Source: Sapria himalayana (Eukaryota > Streptophyta > Magnoliopsida > Malpighiales > Rafflesiaceae). From it: DNA of 64,000 bases. The notes below the pieces were generated by a model, which was not told the DNA's origin, made no database searches, and saw only the letters and a program-made list of their open reading frames with translations. Position 1 is the first letter of the stretch; each line of letters opens with the position of its first letter. The stretch spans positions 1,424,464 to 1,488,463 of the forward strand of contig JAREIK010002053.1 in NCBI GenBank assembly GCA_029783825.1, written 5' to 3'. Of the stretch, positions 35,154-46,776 are shown in pieces. The translations under genes and the position numbers were made by a program.

Positions 35154-36305
35154 GAGATCACACATGATTAAAGAAATTTGAAAGTCGTGAAATGTGATCT
35201 TTTCGAAATAATTTTTGTACGCCTAGGTGTTGACATGTTTCAGGTTTTTATTTTGTAACTCAAAAATAATAAGTTCTATATGGTTTTGAGGTTTCTTTCT
35301 TAACAAGATTTTATAATATAATTGAGAGAGAGTATTTACTGTTCATATCTTCTATTTGAGGAGTTGTGGAGAAATAACTAAAGTTCATCTGGTATTCATG
35401 TGTGGTTCATGATGCGTACATGCGGTAGACATGTAGTGAATGTATGGTATTCATCTGGTCTTCATGCGGAGTTCATGTGGAGGACGTGTACCATTCATCT
35501 GGTGTTTGTGAGGAGATTATTCATGCAATGTTCACGTTGTGTTATGTTTGTGGTACTTGGAAATTTTTAGAATAAAGCTATAGAAATTAAACACCATAAA
35601 AGGTATTTTCAAATATATTAACCATTTAAATTTTAAATTATGTTATGAACATTGAAACATTTTATATTAAATGTTTAATTCTATAAATATTCTATCATTT
35701 TTGGGGCTATAATATTTGTTTGAAATTATGTGTGTGATTGTGGAAGTGATTTAGAATTTAATATATATTTTTTAGATTATATATATATATATATATATAT
35801 ATAAGTTTGGGCATACGCACACACACACATATTTATTTAACTATTTAAAATATATATTTATGTATTTTGGATAGAAAATTTGTAAACCTAAAAAGTTGCT
35901 TGGAATACTATGCATGTTTTTGGCAAAATTTATTAATGGTGAAAATTAAAAGATTTTAAAAAGTCAAATGTCAAGTCAATTAACATTATTGGACTGAGGA
36001 AAAGTTCAAATATCATTCTTGATTTTTGGGCTAGATCTAATCTGGTCCTCCATATATTTTGCATAATTATGAGATGCAAATTTTGGATATCATCATCAAC
36101 ATCTAGATAGAGCACCAACTTGATAAATCATTTAGGGGTTCCATGAAATCCTATAAAAAATAAGTTCAAGAAATAGTTCTTTGAAGTTCCTTGTGATAGA
36201 ACACTTATTGTAGTCTATTAGCATTTGCAAAATAATAACTATAGTTTGTGACGAGCTTAGTCAGAGAGAAAAATAATTTTATTATTCTATAAGCATCTTT
36301 TGTTG
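35154..36305. other. Spacer left of the copia-like 5' LTR
   Basis: No gene seen. The part at about 35330-35790 has words in the same order as the LTR at 58354-59150 (TTTGTGGTACTTGGAAAT, then AATATTCTATCATTTTTGG, then a TTAGAATTTA word). It may be a more diverged copy of the same LTR family. A (TA)n run is near 35787-35803. Confidence 0.4.
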
Positions 36306-36535
36306 TGTCTACATGAGTTTGGGCAGGCAATTTTGTTTTAAGTTTGGGTTGAATATAATTATTTAAATGTTAATTTACTTTAATGATACCTTGAGAGTGA
36401 TATTATTAAATAAATGTGAAACTAACATTTAAAATTAGGTTAACACTTTTTTTCATATAAATGTTATTTTGAAAAAAAAAATAGGTGTAAGAATTGTTTT
36501 TTGAAAAAATCACATTTGCTTGCATGATTATTTTA

Positions 36536-36577
36536 GAAAAGCTAACAAAGCCAATCAATTTGCTTTGTTAGCTTTTC
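36536..36577. other. Perfect 16-bp-stem hairpin within the 5' LTR
   Basis: 36536-36551 (GAAAAGCTAACAAAGC) is the exact inverse of 36562-36577, with a 10-base loop; a weaker match extends the stem by about 10 bp. The 3' LTR has a decayed version near 58566-58603. It may help terminate or package the retroelement RNA, but that is inference. Confidence 0.7.
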
Positions 36578-37012
36578 GAGAAAATCATGTGTGCACAGGG
36601 ATGTTCATTTGTGGTGCATGTTGTGCATTTGATTAGAGCGAGACAAATAGGATCCATGTCATTTTCTCTCTTCTGTAAGGTTAAAAAAATTTTATATAAC
36701 ATTACTTTCTCTTCTATAACAAGTACAAAGGGGGAAATGAAAGGATTTTCTTCTAATTTATCTTATATGCAAAAGAGGCTTGTTGGTGTTGGTGTTGGTG
36801 TTGGTGTTGGTGTTGTGTTCGTGTGGAGGAGATGGTTTGTGGTGTACTCGTGAGTGTTGAGAAATTATTAAGAATAGCACCGAATTCAAAAAATCAAACC
36901 TAAAGTCATTATTAATATGTTTTCAATTCATTTTACCAATCAACATTGTTTTGTGGGTATTTTTATGGACATTTATATTTATAATATGTGGTTTAATATT
37001 TTTGAATATTCT

Positions 37013-37565
37013 ACTATTTTTAGTGGTGTCAAAGAAGTCTTGTCATGCATGGCATGACTCATTTTTTAGGCATGTCCTGATCACCGTACCATGCCAGTTT
37101 TAGCATGGGCTATGCCATGTCAGTATAGCTCTTAAAATGGGTAGCCCGACATGACCTATTGGCATGCCTTTTGGCTATGTCATGTTGGGTCATGTCAAGT
37201 CGGGCCGGGCTAGCTAGCCTAATTCATTCTAGGCTAGCTTGGGTTCAATCCAAACTAGGCTAGGTTATGACCATGCTAACCTATTTGGCCAATTGAGTTG
37301 TAACAAGCCTACATGGGCCATCATAACATGTCATGTCTCGTATACTATAAACATTGTCCATACTTAACTCTAGCTATGTTACGGGCTAACCAATGGGCCA
37401 TGGCAAATTCAGTCATGAATTTGAACTGGGTCGTGCCATTCCAGGCATGGCTGAACCGCACCATGCCAGGCATGCCTAAATTGTTCCATGCCAAGAATGA
37501 CTAAATCATGTTGTGCATGGTATCTTGTCTGACCACTTGTTCTAGTTGACACATCTAACTATTTT
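37013..37565. mobile_element. hAT-type MITE with 8-bp target duplication, inside the 5' LTR
   Basis: The element proper is 37021-37557 (537 bp), between perfect 8-bp copies of ACTATTTT (37013-37020 and 37558-37565). The ends are TAGTGGTGTCAAAG and, read inward from the right, TAGATGTGTCAACT. The interior is GC-richer and dense in CATGCC, GGGCC and CATGGC words. The other LTR has the uninterrupted site (CAACCATTTTGG, near 59030-59041). The 63-residue frame at 37313-37504 is a by-product of this vocabulary. Confidence 0.88.
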
Positions 37566-37650
37566 GGCATAGAATATATCCTTGTGTGTGTATTTATATT
37601 ATGCAAGTTTTGAGTAGAATATAATTAGTATATTTGTGGTTGTAATTTTA

Positions 37651-38575
37651 CACTACAAGAAAATATCAATTTAGCTAGTGAATTTTAGCTATGGATCAAT
37701 CCCTATCTAAATTGTAAGGGATTTATGATTTTTTTAGGAGAAAAAAAATAGCAACGGATTAGCAATAGAAAATTTTTTGAAAATTACGCTCAAAAAAAGC
37801 AGGGGAATTAGCGACGGATTAGCAACTGAAAAATTTCGTAAATTCTGCTCAAATAAAATGGGATTTTACCGACAGAAAATTTTCATAACTTTTATTCAAA
37901 AAAAGCGGGGATTTTAGCGACAAATATTGCGACATAATATCCCTCGCTAAAAAAAACATGAAATTAGTGACGAAATTATCGATCGATTTTCCCTTACTAA
38001 TTTTTAGCGACGGATTTTCCATTGCTAATAAAATCCTTAATTTAACGACAGAATTATCGAGATATTTTCTCTTGCTAATATAATCCATGATTTAACAATT
38101 GATTTAGCGAGGGATTTTTCCTAGCTAATAAAATTCATGATTTAGCAACAGATTTAGCTACGGATTTTCTCTAGCTAATAAAATTGATGATTTAGCGATG
38201 GATTTAGCGATAGATTTTCTCTTTCTAATAAAATCGATGATTTAGTGACAGATTTAGCAACGGATTTTCTCTTACTAATAAAATTCATGATTTAGCGACA
38301 AATTTTCCCTTACTAATAAAATTCATAATTTAGCAACGGATTTAGCGAATGATTTTCACTTTCTAATAAAATCTATATTTTAGCTATGGATTTAGCGAGC
38401 AAATATCCCTAGCTAATAAAATCTATAAATTAGTGACGGATTTAGCGACGGAATTTTAGTTGAATATGAAATTCTTAATTTTGTGATGGATTTAGGGACG
38501 GAATTTCCCTAGCAAGTTAAATCTGTAATTTAGCTACAAATTTAGCGATGGTATTTTCCTAGCCATTATCTAATT
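37651..38575. repeat. Subterminal repeats, element 2 left (5') end
   Basis: Repeats of about 50-57 bp made of GATTTAGCGACGGATTT and CCCTAGCTAATAAAAT words, running inward from the CACTA terminus. They mirror 34080-35153 of element 1. Confidence 0.85.
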
Positions 38576-38579
38576 ATAT

Positions 38580-39585
38580 AATTTTTAAAATTTATTATTT
38601 GCATTATAATTTTATTTAATTTTGTTTATTAAATTTATGTTATTAGTCTATAGATGAGCAATCCTTGAAACACACATTCTTCTTATAAAATAAAAAAAAT
38701 TGATATTATAAATAATTAATTTAAAATATATAAAAATAAAAAAATTTATATTATTAAGGACTAAAATAACTATTTTTTTAGATGTATTAATTTTTTAAAA
38801 AATTATACCAAAATTTTTTCTAAAATTTTTATTTAAGAAATTAAATAATTTAAATTAAAGTAACATTAAATAATTAATTCAATATGTATAATATTTTTTT
38901 GTATAATTTAAATAAAAATTAACATACATTAAATTTTATACTAATTTAAATGTATGATAAAATAGAAAATATTTTCAAAAATATATGAATTGACTAATTA
39001 ACTAGTAAATATTAATATTATTATAAGTATTAAAAAATGTTATGATTATAGATAACTTTTTAAAAAAAAATAATAGAAAACTTGAAAATCTTGAAATATA
39101 ATAAAAATATAATTTTTCAATAAAGTTAAAAGAAAATAAAATAATAATTATAAATAAATATATAAAAATTTAAACAATTGATTAATATTTTTACAATTAG
39201 CTTTAAACATTAAGTTTTTATTTCATATTATCTTTGTAAAAATAAATATGAATTCTTAAAAATTTATTGCCATAAAATATAATTATTAAAAATTTTTTAA
39301 CATTAAGAGTATTTTATAACTTTTAGGCGAGTGGCTATAAGACAAATCATATTTTCATTCATGTCTTATTAAATGAAGTTTGTTAATTTCGTACCTATTT
39401 GATAGTTTTTTAATGCAATACATATATATTTTCATTCCTCCTCAATATATAAACAGTATATATACTTAGGTTTGCCAACTTTATATCTACAAAAACTGTA
39501 TACATCAATATGAATGTGTATTTTATACATAACTAGTATACATAATTAGGTATGCCGACTTGATATCTACAAAAAATATTCAAAA
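38580..39585. other. AT-rich backbone of element 2, no gene seen
   Basis: Inverse of element 1 at about 33000-34030, ending in two truncated copies of the tandem-repeat landmark (near 39466 and 39545). No coding content. Confidence 0.6.
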
Positions 39586-39589
39586 ATGA

Positions 39590-41190
39590 GTAATGATTGA
39601 AATCAAAAATAAAATAAAATAAAATTTAATTTAATTTAATTTAATTTAATAAATACAAAATAAAATAAATAAAATAAATAAAGTAAATAAAGTAAATAAA
39701 ATAAATAAAATAAAAGTTTATCATGTCAAATTAAATTAAACTGATTATACTTGATTGAATCAGTTTGAACTATTCTACCAACTTCTAGAAAACTCAATAA
39801 TATTCACACATGTAATTGAAAATAATTGAGTAAGAGTTTCTCAATTCACTCTAAAATGTTCTCATGATATGTGTTATTGTGTGCTAGGAATTCCAAATGA
39901 TTTTATTTATAGGCAAGATTCCAAGTTATTTAATTTTAGATGCAACATTTAGTAAGCCAACATATAGCTTTCAGATGCCAAGTCAATCCTTGGCATGTAT
40001 ACACATCATCATAAAACAAGTACACTTTCAAGCACTTGGAATTAATGCACGAGAACACATAGTAAGCACATAATCAATACTATCACTCATGTAAGCCAAG
40101 ACATAAAAATCATACATACTAACACATGCTATTAATGCAAGTAAGCATGTAAGTCAACATATGATATAAAAATAAATATTCTTTTTTATTTTTTCAGACT
40201 TTATTGTAATTTTTTTTCATGATTCATTTATATTCTTATGGTTGCACTTATCTTTACCAAAGATTATCATGTTGTGTGTGTGTGTGTGTGTGTGTGTAAA
40301 GATTTATATTTATCATGTATATAACATTTTGTAAATAAAATTTATCTCAAAATTATCTCAAATATAATAACTTCATATTTATATTTCTTGAAATAAAACA
40401 CTTATATTTCTAATAATTTCAAAATTCCTTTAATAGATGTCTTTTAGTATGTGATTCCTTGTGATCTCTCTTGTATTAGTGATTAGTGGACTTGTTGAAT
40501 CAAGTTTGTAATATTAAAATAATGATTTCATCCTGATATAATAAAATCAACATATAGCAATGTGTCATGGACACTCAAGCTAAGATAGTATAAAATATAT
40601 GAACCAAACTTTTTTGTACATAATTACTATCAAGAATAATATTTTTAAAAATAAATAGCATGGTAATAAAAATACGAACCAACAAAATGGTAGACTGATC
40701 GGCAAAAGATGATGAATACTCTAACACTAAAAATATGAGTCCGATCCTCATAGATGTTGGAAATGTTTTCCATGGTGCTATCATTTATCATGTTGTTCAG
40801 ATGTTGGGACGTGAGTTTTACCTATTCTAATCATGAAGCCTCATAGCTTATATACTTGATATGTAAAGTTTCAACAATCATTTTTATTCATTATGTAAAG
40901 GCATGAGTTTTAGTTATTTATTATTATTATTATTAAGTATTATTTTTTTATATCATCTTTTTTTTCATTTTCATGTATTAATCTTCATATTTCTCTCTAT
41001 ATATATATATATATATGGACATACAGATATATGGAAGAAATTTATGATGCTTTAGTAGAATATCTCTTCGCTATAGAAGCAGTAGTAAATGGCCATTCAA
41101 AGTAACTTCATACTCATGTGGAAAATTGTAGAAATATAGTATTTCTTCTCTCTCTCTCTCTCTCTAAATATCATTGCTGGCCATATCTTA
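39590..41190. other. Element 2-specific segment, unidentified
   Basis: I saw no counterpart of this 1.6 kb in element 1. It starts with a run of AAATA/TTTAA-type simple repeats (39600-39715). It continues with less repetitive DNA holding a TTTATTTATAGGC TATA-like word near 39902, a (GT)n run near 40272-40298 and a CT run near 41147-41166. It could be a solo LTR or another nested insert, but I could not find paired ends or a target duplication. Confidence 0.35.
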
Positions 41191-41199
41191 GATAATGAT

Positions 41200-41970
41200 T
41201 GAAGTTGTATGATTATATATAAATATTTGTATAAATATATATAAATAATTGTATAACTATATAACACTCTATATAATTAAATATAACTATATTTGTAAGT
41301 ATGTATTCATATATATAAATCTATATATTTATTTATAACTTTATATATTTATGTATAACTATTTGTGTGTGTGTGTGTGTAACTATATATTTAAATATAT
41401 AAAAATATGTATAATTATTTATACTATTTGTAACATATAACTATAAATAATTGTATCTTATAATATGTATTACTATAAAAACTTTATACATAACTATATT
41501 TAAATATATAATTTACAACTTATATTTAATATACATTTGCATATATTAGTATTCAAAAATGTATTTTACTATATCTATTCCTATACATAACTATAGGTAT
41601 TGATATATAAAATTAAATAAATAAATATATATACCTACATGTATAAATATAAGTTTAACTATACGTGTAACTATATGTATAACCACGTGTATAGATATAT
41701 TTCTGTATAACTAAATATAACTTCTCATATGAATATATATATATATATAACTAAATGTTTAACGATATATAATTTTTAATAACTATATATATTATATGTA
41801 TATTAACATATAACTATACATAATTTTATATTATTAATGTATAATCTATATTTAAATATATAATTAAAAACATATATTTAATATACATTTTTATATATTA
41901 GTATAAAAAATGTATTTTAGTATATCCATACCTATATATAATTATATGTATAAATATATGAAATTATATG

Positions 41971-42013
<43 letters not shown>

Positions 42014-42345
42014 CAACTATACGTGTAACTATATCTATAGCTACATGTAACATTATTTATAATTATATGTACAAAAAGATACAACACATTATTTAACGAT
42101 ATGTGTATGACTATATATAAATATTCTTATAACTATAAATAACTCTATATAAATAAATATAACTTTATTTTTAATTATGTATGCATATATGTAAATATAT
42201 ATAATTGTTTATAACTTTGTATACATTTATTTATATTTACTTATAACTACTTGTATGCATATATCTATATATAATTATATGTTTAAATATATGTAACTAT
42301 TTTTAACTACATTTACTATATGTATCCTAACATATAATTATATAT
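41200..42345. repeat. TATAACTATA-type AT-rich repeat zone, element 2
   Basis: Imperfect short repeats (GTATAACTATATG and variants), inverse to the element 1 zone at 26930-28625. It includes (TA)n near 41970-42009. No coding content and no ARF copy. Confidence 0.75.
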
Positions 42346-42359
42346 GGGATAATATTAAT

Positions 42360-42590
42360 TTGTTGAACTAATTTGAAATTAGTTGGCATAAGATATAATA
42401 TCTTCAATATGTAAGCATGCAGAATGAGAGTGTCAATTGATCAGGCTCATATATGGTATAATATAAATAAAAGTCGTACTCTTACCTAATACCAGCCCTT
42501 GGGCCCCAGGCTCAAATATGAACTTATGTATGACAAAATATGTAATATTTGATTGGTTTAAATAGAAGAAATTTTATTTTCTTTTATATA
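42360..42590 (+). promoter_or_regulatory. Predicted promoter of TNP2 transcription unit, element 2
   Basis: A TTATATA box at 42584-42590 precedes a CATTCTAACACTGCAC start-site-like region and a CT-rich leader (42612-42655). The block upstream (42360-42560), with a GC-rich core around 42500-42512, is also present in the same position in element 1 (26745-26930). The ATG is about 340 bp downstream, after a predicted leader intron (42831-42924, GTAAGT...ACAG). Confidence 0.55.
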
Positions 42591-42930
42591 ATTTTTCATT
42601 CTAACACTGCACTCTCTATGTCTCTCTCTATCTCCCTCTCCTCCTTCAAACATTAAATATCTTTTTTTTGCTTTCATTTCTTGTGCATTATCGTACTTTG
42701 CACCCTTTGTCTAGTATAACTGTGATATCTATTAATCTATATCGTGCTAAAATTTAAGTTATCTATTAATGTAGATCCAGCAAACGCATTACCTCGATAT
42801 TCGTGATATTTAAATTTTAAATATTTATCTGTAAGTAATTTTATTTTATTATTTGTATATTTTGAAGTAATAGAATGTTTTATTTATAATAATGATTGGG
42901 CATTAATTTTTGTAAATAAAACAGGGCAAA

Positions 42931-45900
42931 ATGAGCTCAAATCGTCAGTGGATGTACATAAGGGTTATTAATGGACTTTTGAATGAAGATTTTTTGACTG
43001 GGCTTGAAACATTCATTAATTTTGCATGTAGTCATTAGGGATTGATGGATGGAGAAAAAATTAAGTGTTCATGTAATCATCGAATGTGTCAGAATATCCA
43101 TTTTCGTGATGCAAACAATATAAGATATCATTTGACAAAGTATGGCTTTGTGCCAAATTATTTTGTTTGGATTTAGCATGGGAAAAGTACAATAGCTCTA
43201 AATATTGAACAAAATGAGGGTATTAAATCATTTTCTTGTGGTGAAGAATTATCAAACACATACCATAGAATGATCATGGAAGCTGCTGGTGCTAACTTCA
43301 ATATGGATTACATGGATGAACCACCTAATCCCAAAGCTTAGAAATTTTATGAAATGTGTAAAGCTCCAGATAAAGAGTTGTGGCTTGGTTGTAAAACACA
43401 TTCGTAATTGTCACTTGTGGCTCGAATAAAGAGCATTAAGTCAAAAAATAATATGTCTAAGAAATTATTTGATCAGGTGAAAGAATTGATGAAGGATATT
43501 GTTTTGGATAATAATTTGATCACTAATAACTTTTACAACACTAAAAAGTTACTACAAGGAATGAGTCTGCCAGTGGAAAAAATTGATTGTTGTTTAAATG
43601 AATGCATGTTATATTGGGGCAATGATAGTGATTTAATTAGCTATATGTTTTGTGATCATCCTTGATTTAGGAAGGTACCTCGTGGTGCAGATACACAAAA
43701 TAAATTGATGGTTATCTTTAAGAAGATGTATTATTTTTCATTAATTCTTCGATTACAGAGACTATATGCATCAAATGCTACAACAAATGATATGAAGTGG
43801 TATTCTGAGCATGAGGATGAAGAATGGGTAATAAGTCATCCATCAGATTCACATGCTTGGAAGCATTTTAATTATATACATTAAGATTTTGCCGCATAAT
43901 GTCGAAATGTGAGATTGGGTCTCTGCACTGATGGATTTCAGCCATTTGGGCAATCTGGACAATAGTATTCAACATTGCCTGTGATAGTGACACCTTATAA
44001 CTCAACTCCTTGGTTGTGTATGAATAAGCAATATATGTTTTTGTCAATATTGGTTTTAGGGCCAAAAAATTCGAAAGACATGCTGGATATTTTCTTACAG
44101 CTTCTTATTGCATAGTTAAATCATTTATGGGATGTTAGCGTGAATACATATGATATCTCAAAGAAACAAAATTTCATTATACGGGTAGTCCTTATGTGGA
44201 CGGTAAGTGACTTTCCTGCATATTCAATGTTATCTGGCTGGAGTACTGCAAAATGATTTACATGCCCATATTGCATGACAAATTCTGATGCATTTACCCT
44301 CAAATTTAGCTGTAAATAATCATGGTTTGATAACTATCATAAGTTTCTACCGACGAATCATCCATTTCGAAGAAATAGAACTGCATTTCGATAAAATACA
44401 ATTGTGATGATAGTTGCACCAGTAGTTCATCCAGGATATGAAATTATTACAGAGATTCATAGTTTGGGTTTGAAGAATGTAACTGAAATTGATGCTACTG
44501 GAAGTAATGGACCAATAGGCAAATTATTTGGCTGGAGGAAACGTAGTATAATTTGGGACTTGCCCTATTGGAAGTCAAATTTAATTTTTCATAACTTAGA
44601 TGTAATGCATATTGAAAAAAATATTTTTGATATTGTTTTCAACATTGTCCTTTATGTAGACAGAAAGACAAAAGATACTTTAAAATCAAGACAAGAGCTG
44701 AATGATTACTATCAACGTCCTGAATTAAAACTGAATGAGGAAATAGGAAAATTCCGTAAAGCTTTTTATACACTTGATAAGAAGGCAAGACAGATATTGT
44801 GTGAATGGGTTACAAATTTGAAATTCCTTGAAGGATATGTGTCAAATATGGGCAGATGGCTAGATATGAAAAATCTTAAGTTATTTGGAATGAAAAGTCA
44901 TGATTGTCATGTATTTATGCACAGATTAATACCAATTGTATTCTATGAATTACTTCCACAAATTATTTGGAAGGTCCTTACAGAACTAAGTTTGTTTTTC
45001 AAACAGCTAACTGCAACCACAATCAAAATAGATGACATGATGAGGCTTGAGAATGATATTCCACTTATTATTTGTAAGCTTGAACGGATATTCCCACAGA
45101 GTTTTTTGACTTAATGGAGCATTTGACAGTCCATTTGGCTAATGAAGCAAAGATTGCAGGGCCATTGTAATTCAGGTGGATGTATACTTTTGAGAGGTAA
45201 ATACATATAATTTGTTGTGTTTTATTATTTCGTACTTTCAGTAATATTGTAATTTAATCAAATTGAAACCTAACATTGTGGTTGTAGGTATCTTCATAAG
45301 TTGAAATTTAATGTAAGAAACAAGGGAAAAGTTGAAGGTTCAATTTGCAATGCATATTTAGTAGAAGAAGCATCATCATTTTGTTCTTATTATTTTGATG
45401 ATCATGTTAATACAAAGAATAGAAATATGTCGCAGAATTATGAAGGTCATGTGATGGTAGAAGATGATTATGTGGATAAAGTATCTATCTTCAAGCACCC
45501 TGTAAGAGCATTTGGAAGAGCAATGAAAATATATATAACAGATGAAGAGTACAAAGCAACTCGGAGATACATTTAACTTAATTATGAGGAGGTTGCACCA
45601 TATTTTGAGTATGTATACCCAATATGGTTGCATGTTTAATTATAGTTTAATTTTATCTTTAATTGAATTATTAAAAATTGATATATATTTTTCTCTCTCT
45701 TTTTATATTTGTGTAGTATTTAGGTTGAACAGTTAAAATATAGGCAACCAACAATTTTCTGCAATGATGTCTATTAAATGCTAGAAACTGAATTTGTGAA
45801 TTAATTAAAAAATTATGTGAGAATTATTAAGTTTTAAATTTTGAATTATTTAATTTATTTTTATCTTTTATTTGTTAATATCAATTTTTTAATTTATGTC

Positions 45901-46635
45901 ACAGGTAATTGATCCTTCAAATGGAGATTCAAATATTTTTATTCAGAATTTAAGTAAATGCCCATTTCGATATGTGAAAACCTATCCTGGGTATTATGTT
46001 AATGGATATAAATTGCACACAATCGGGCACGACTCTTCTAAAACAACAATGAATAGTGGTATATGTATTAAAGGCTCAAGTTATAGTGCAGATGAGATTG
46101 ATTATTATGGCCAACTCAAAGAAGTTATTGAGTTTGAGTATCATGGACTCGAAATTAACAGGATTGTATTATTTAAGTGCGAGTGGTTTGATCCTAACGA
46201 AATGTGGGCACAAAGATTCATTCGGATTATAAGCTAGAAGATGTTAACTATAAATGTAGATATAATTGATATGTACCATTTAGTATGATAATTCAAGTCA
46301 CTCAAGTATATTATTGTACATATCTGAGTTTATCTCATGATAAGAGAGATTGATGGGCAATTTGCAAAATCAAAGGAAGATCAAAATTTGAAATACCAAC
46401 ATTACAACAAAGAAGTGCATACTTAGATATTGCATCGGCATTCCAGGAAGATATCATAAATAATATTGAGCCTGTGAATGTAGATGAAGATCCAGAAAAT
46501 TTATGTGACTCAAATGGTGGTATAATAGAAATTGAAGATGATCAATTTCTATTTGAAGATGAGTTCAAACTTCTATCAGAATAAGAAGAAATATTAGAAG
46601 ATCCATTGGAGGATAACAATGATGCCGATAATTAA
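42931..46635 (+). pseudogene. CACTA TNP2-type transposase, element 2
   Basis: Same gene as in element 1. ATG at 42931 (MSSNRQWMY) follows a predicted leader intron. In order come: a transposase-associated domain (CSCNHRMCQN, RYHLTKYGF, 43060-43190); the TNP2 N-terminal part (43408-43665, GMSLPVEKIDCCLNECMLYWG); the TNP2 core (43900-44400, LCTDGFQPFGQSG and LSGWST-like CPYC); the end of the TNP2 domain and a DUF4218-like part (44404-45114, LDVMHIEKNIFD and MKSHDCHVFMHRLIPIVF); then an exon after intron 45197-45287 (VRNKGKVEGSICNAYLVEEASSF). The DUF4216-like exon (45896-46237) carries YYGQLKEVIEFEY and VLFKCEWFD. An acidic tail ends at TAA 46633-46635. In-frame stops (for example near 43036, 43174 and 43340) and frameshifts disable it. 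Confidence 0.87.
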
Positions 46636-46776
46636 TTTGTTATAATTTTTTTATAATTTTAAACTATCAAAGACTTTTTTATATTTTGTTGAAATATATC
46701 GGTGTGTTTTATTCGAAAATGCATGCTTATTCATCATATCTCTATTATTTGTTTTATATTATATTTTGTACAGCAG

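Larger units (their letters stand above)
36306..37650 (+). repeat. 5' LTR of a copia-like element, interrupted by a MITE and by CACTA element 2
   Basis: 36306-37020 plus 37566-37650 align collinearly with 58354-59130, at about 75-80% by eye. Shared words include TGTCTAC at the start, TTCATTTGTGGT, TTTCTCTTCT, TATTTTTTTGGACATT and GTGGTTGTAATTTTA. The two copies are in the same orientation, as LTRs are. The MITE at 37021-37557 and CACTA element 2 (from 37651) interrupt it; the last LTR bases resume at 56339. A hairpin lies at 36536-36577. The small frame at 36587-36853 is not conserved in the other LTR. Confidence 0.8.

Noticed and set aside
36587..36853. Frame of 88 residues with a Val-Gly repeat
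   Set aside because: Lies in an LTR; the frame and the GGTGTT repeat are not conserved in the partner LTR.
37313..37504. Frame of 63 residues
   Set aside because: Within a non-coding MITE; other MITEs with the same vocabulary lack it.
34080..38575. Regularly spaced repeats of about 50-57 bp that might suggest a CRISPR array
   Set aside because: Units are diverged with no unique spacers, adjoin CACTA termini, occur as mirror images at both element ends, and the genome is a plant.
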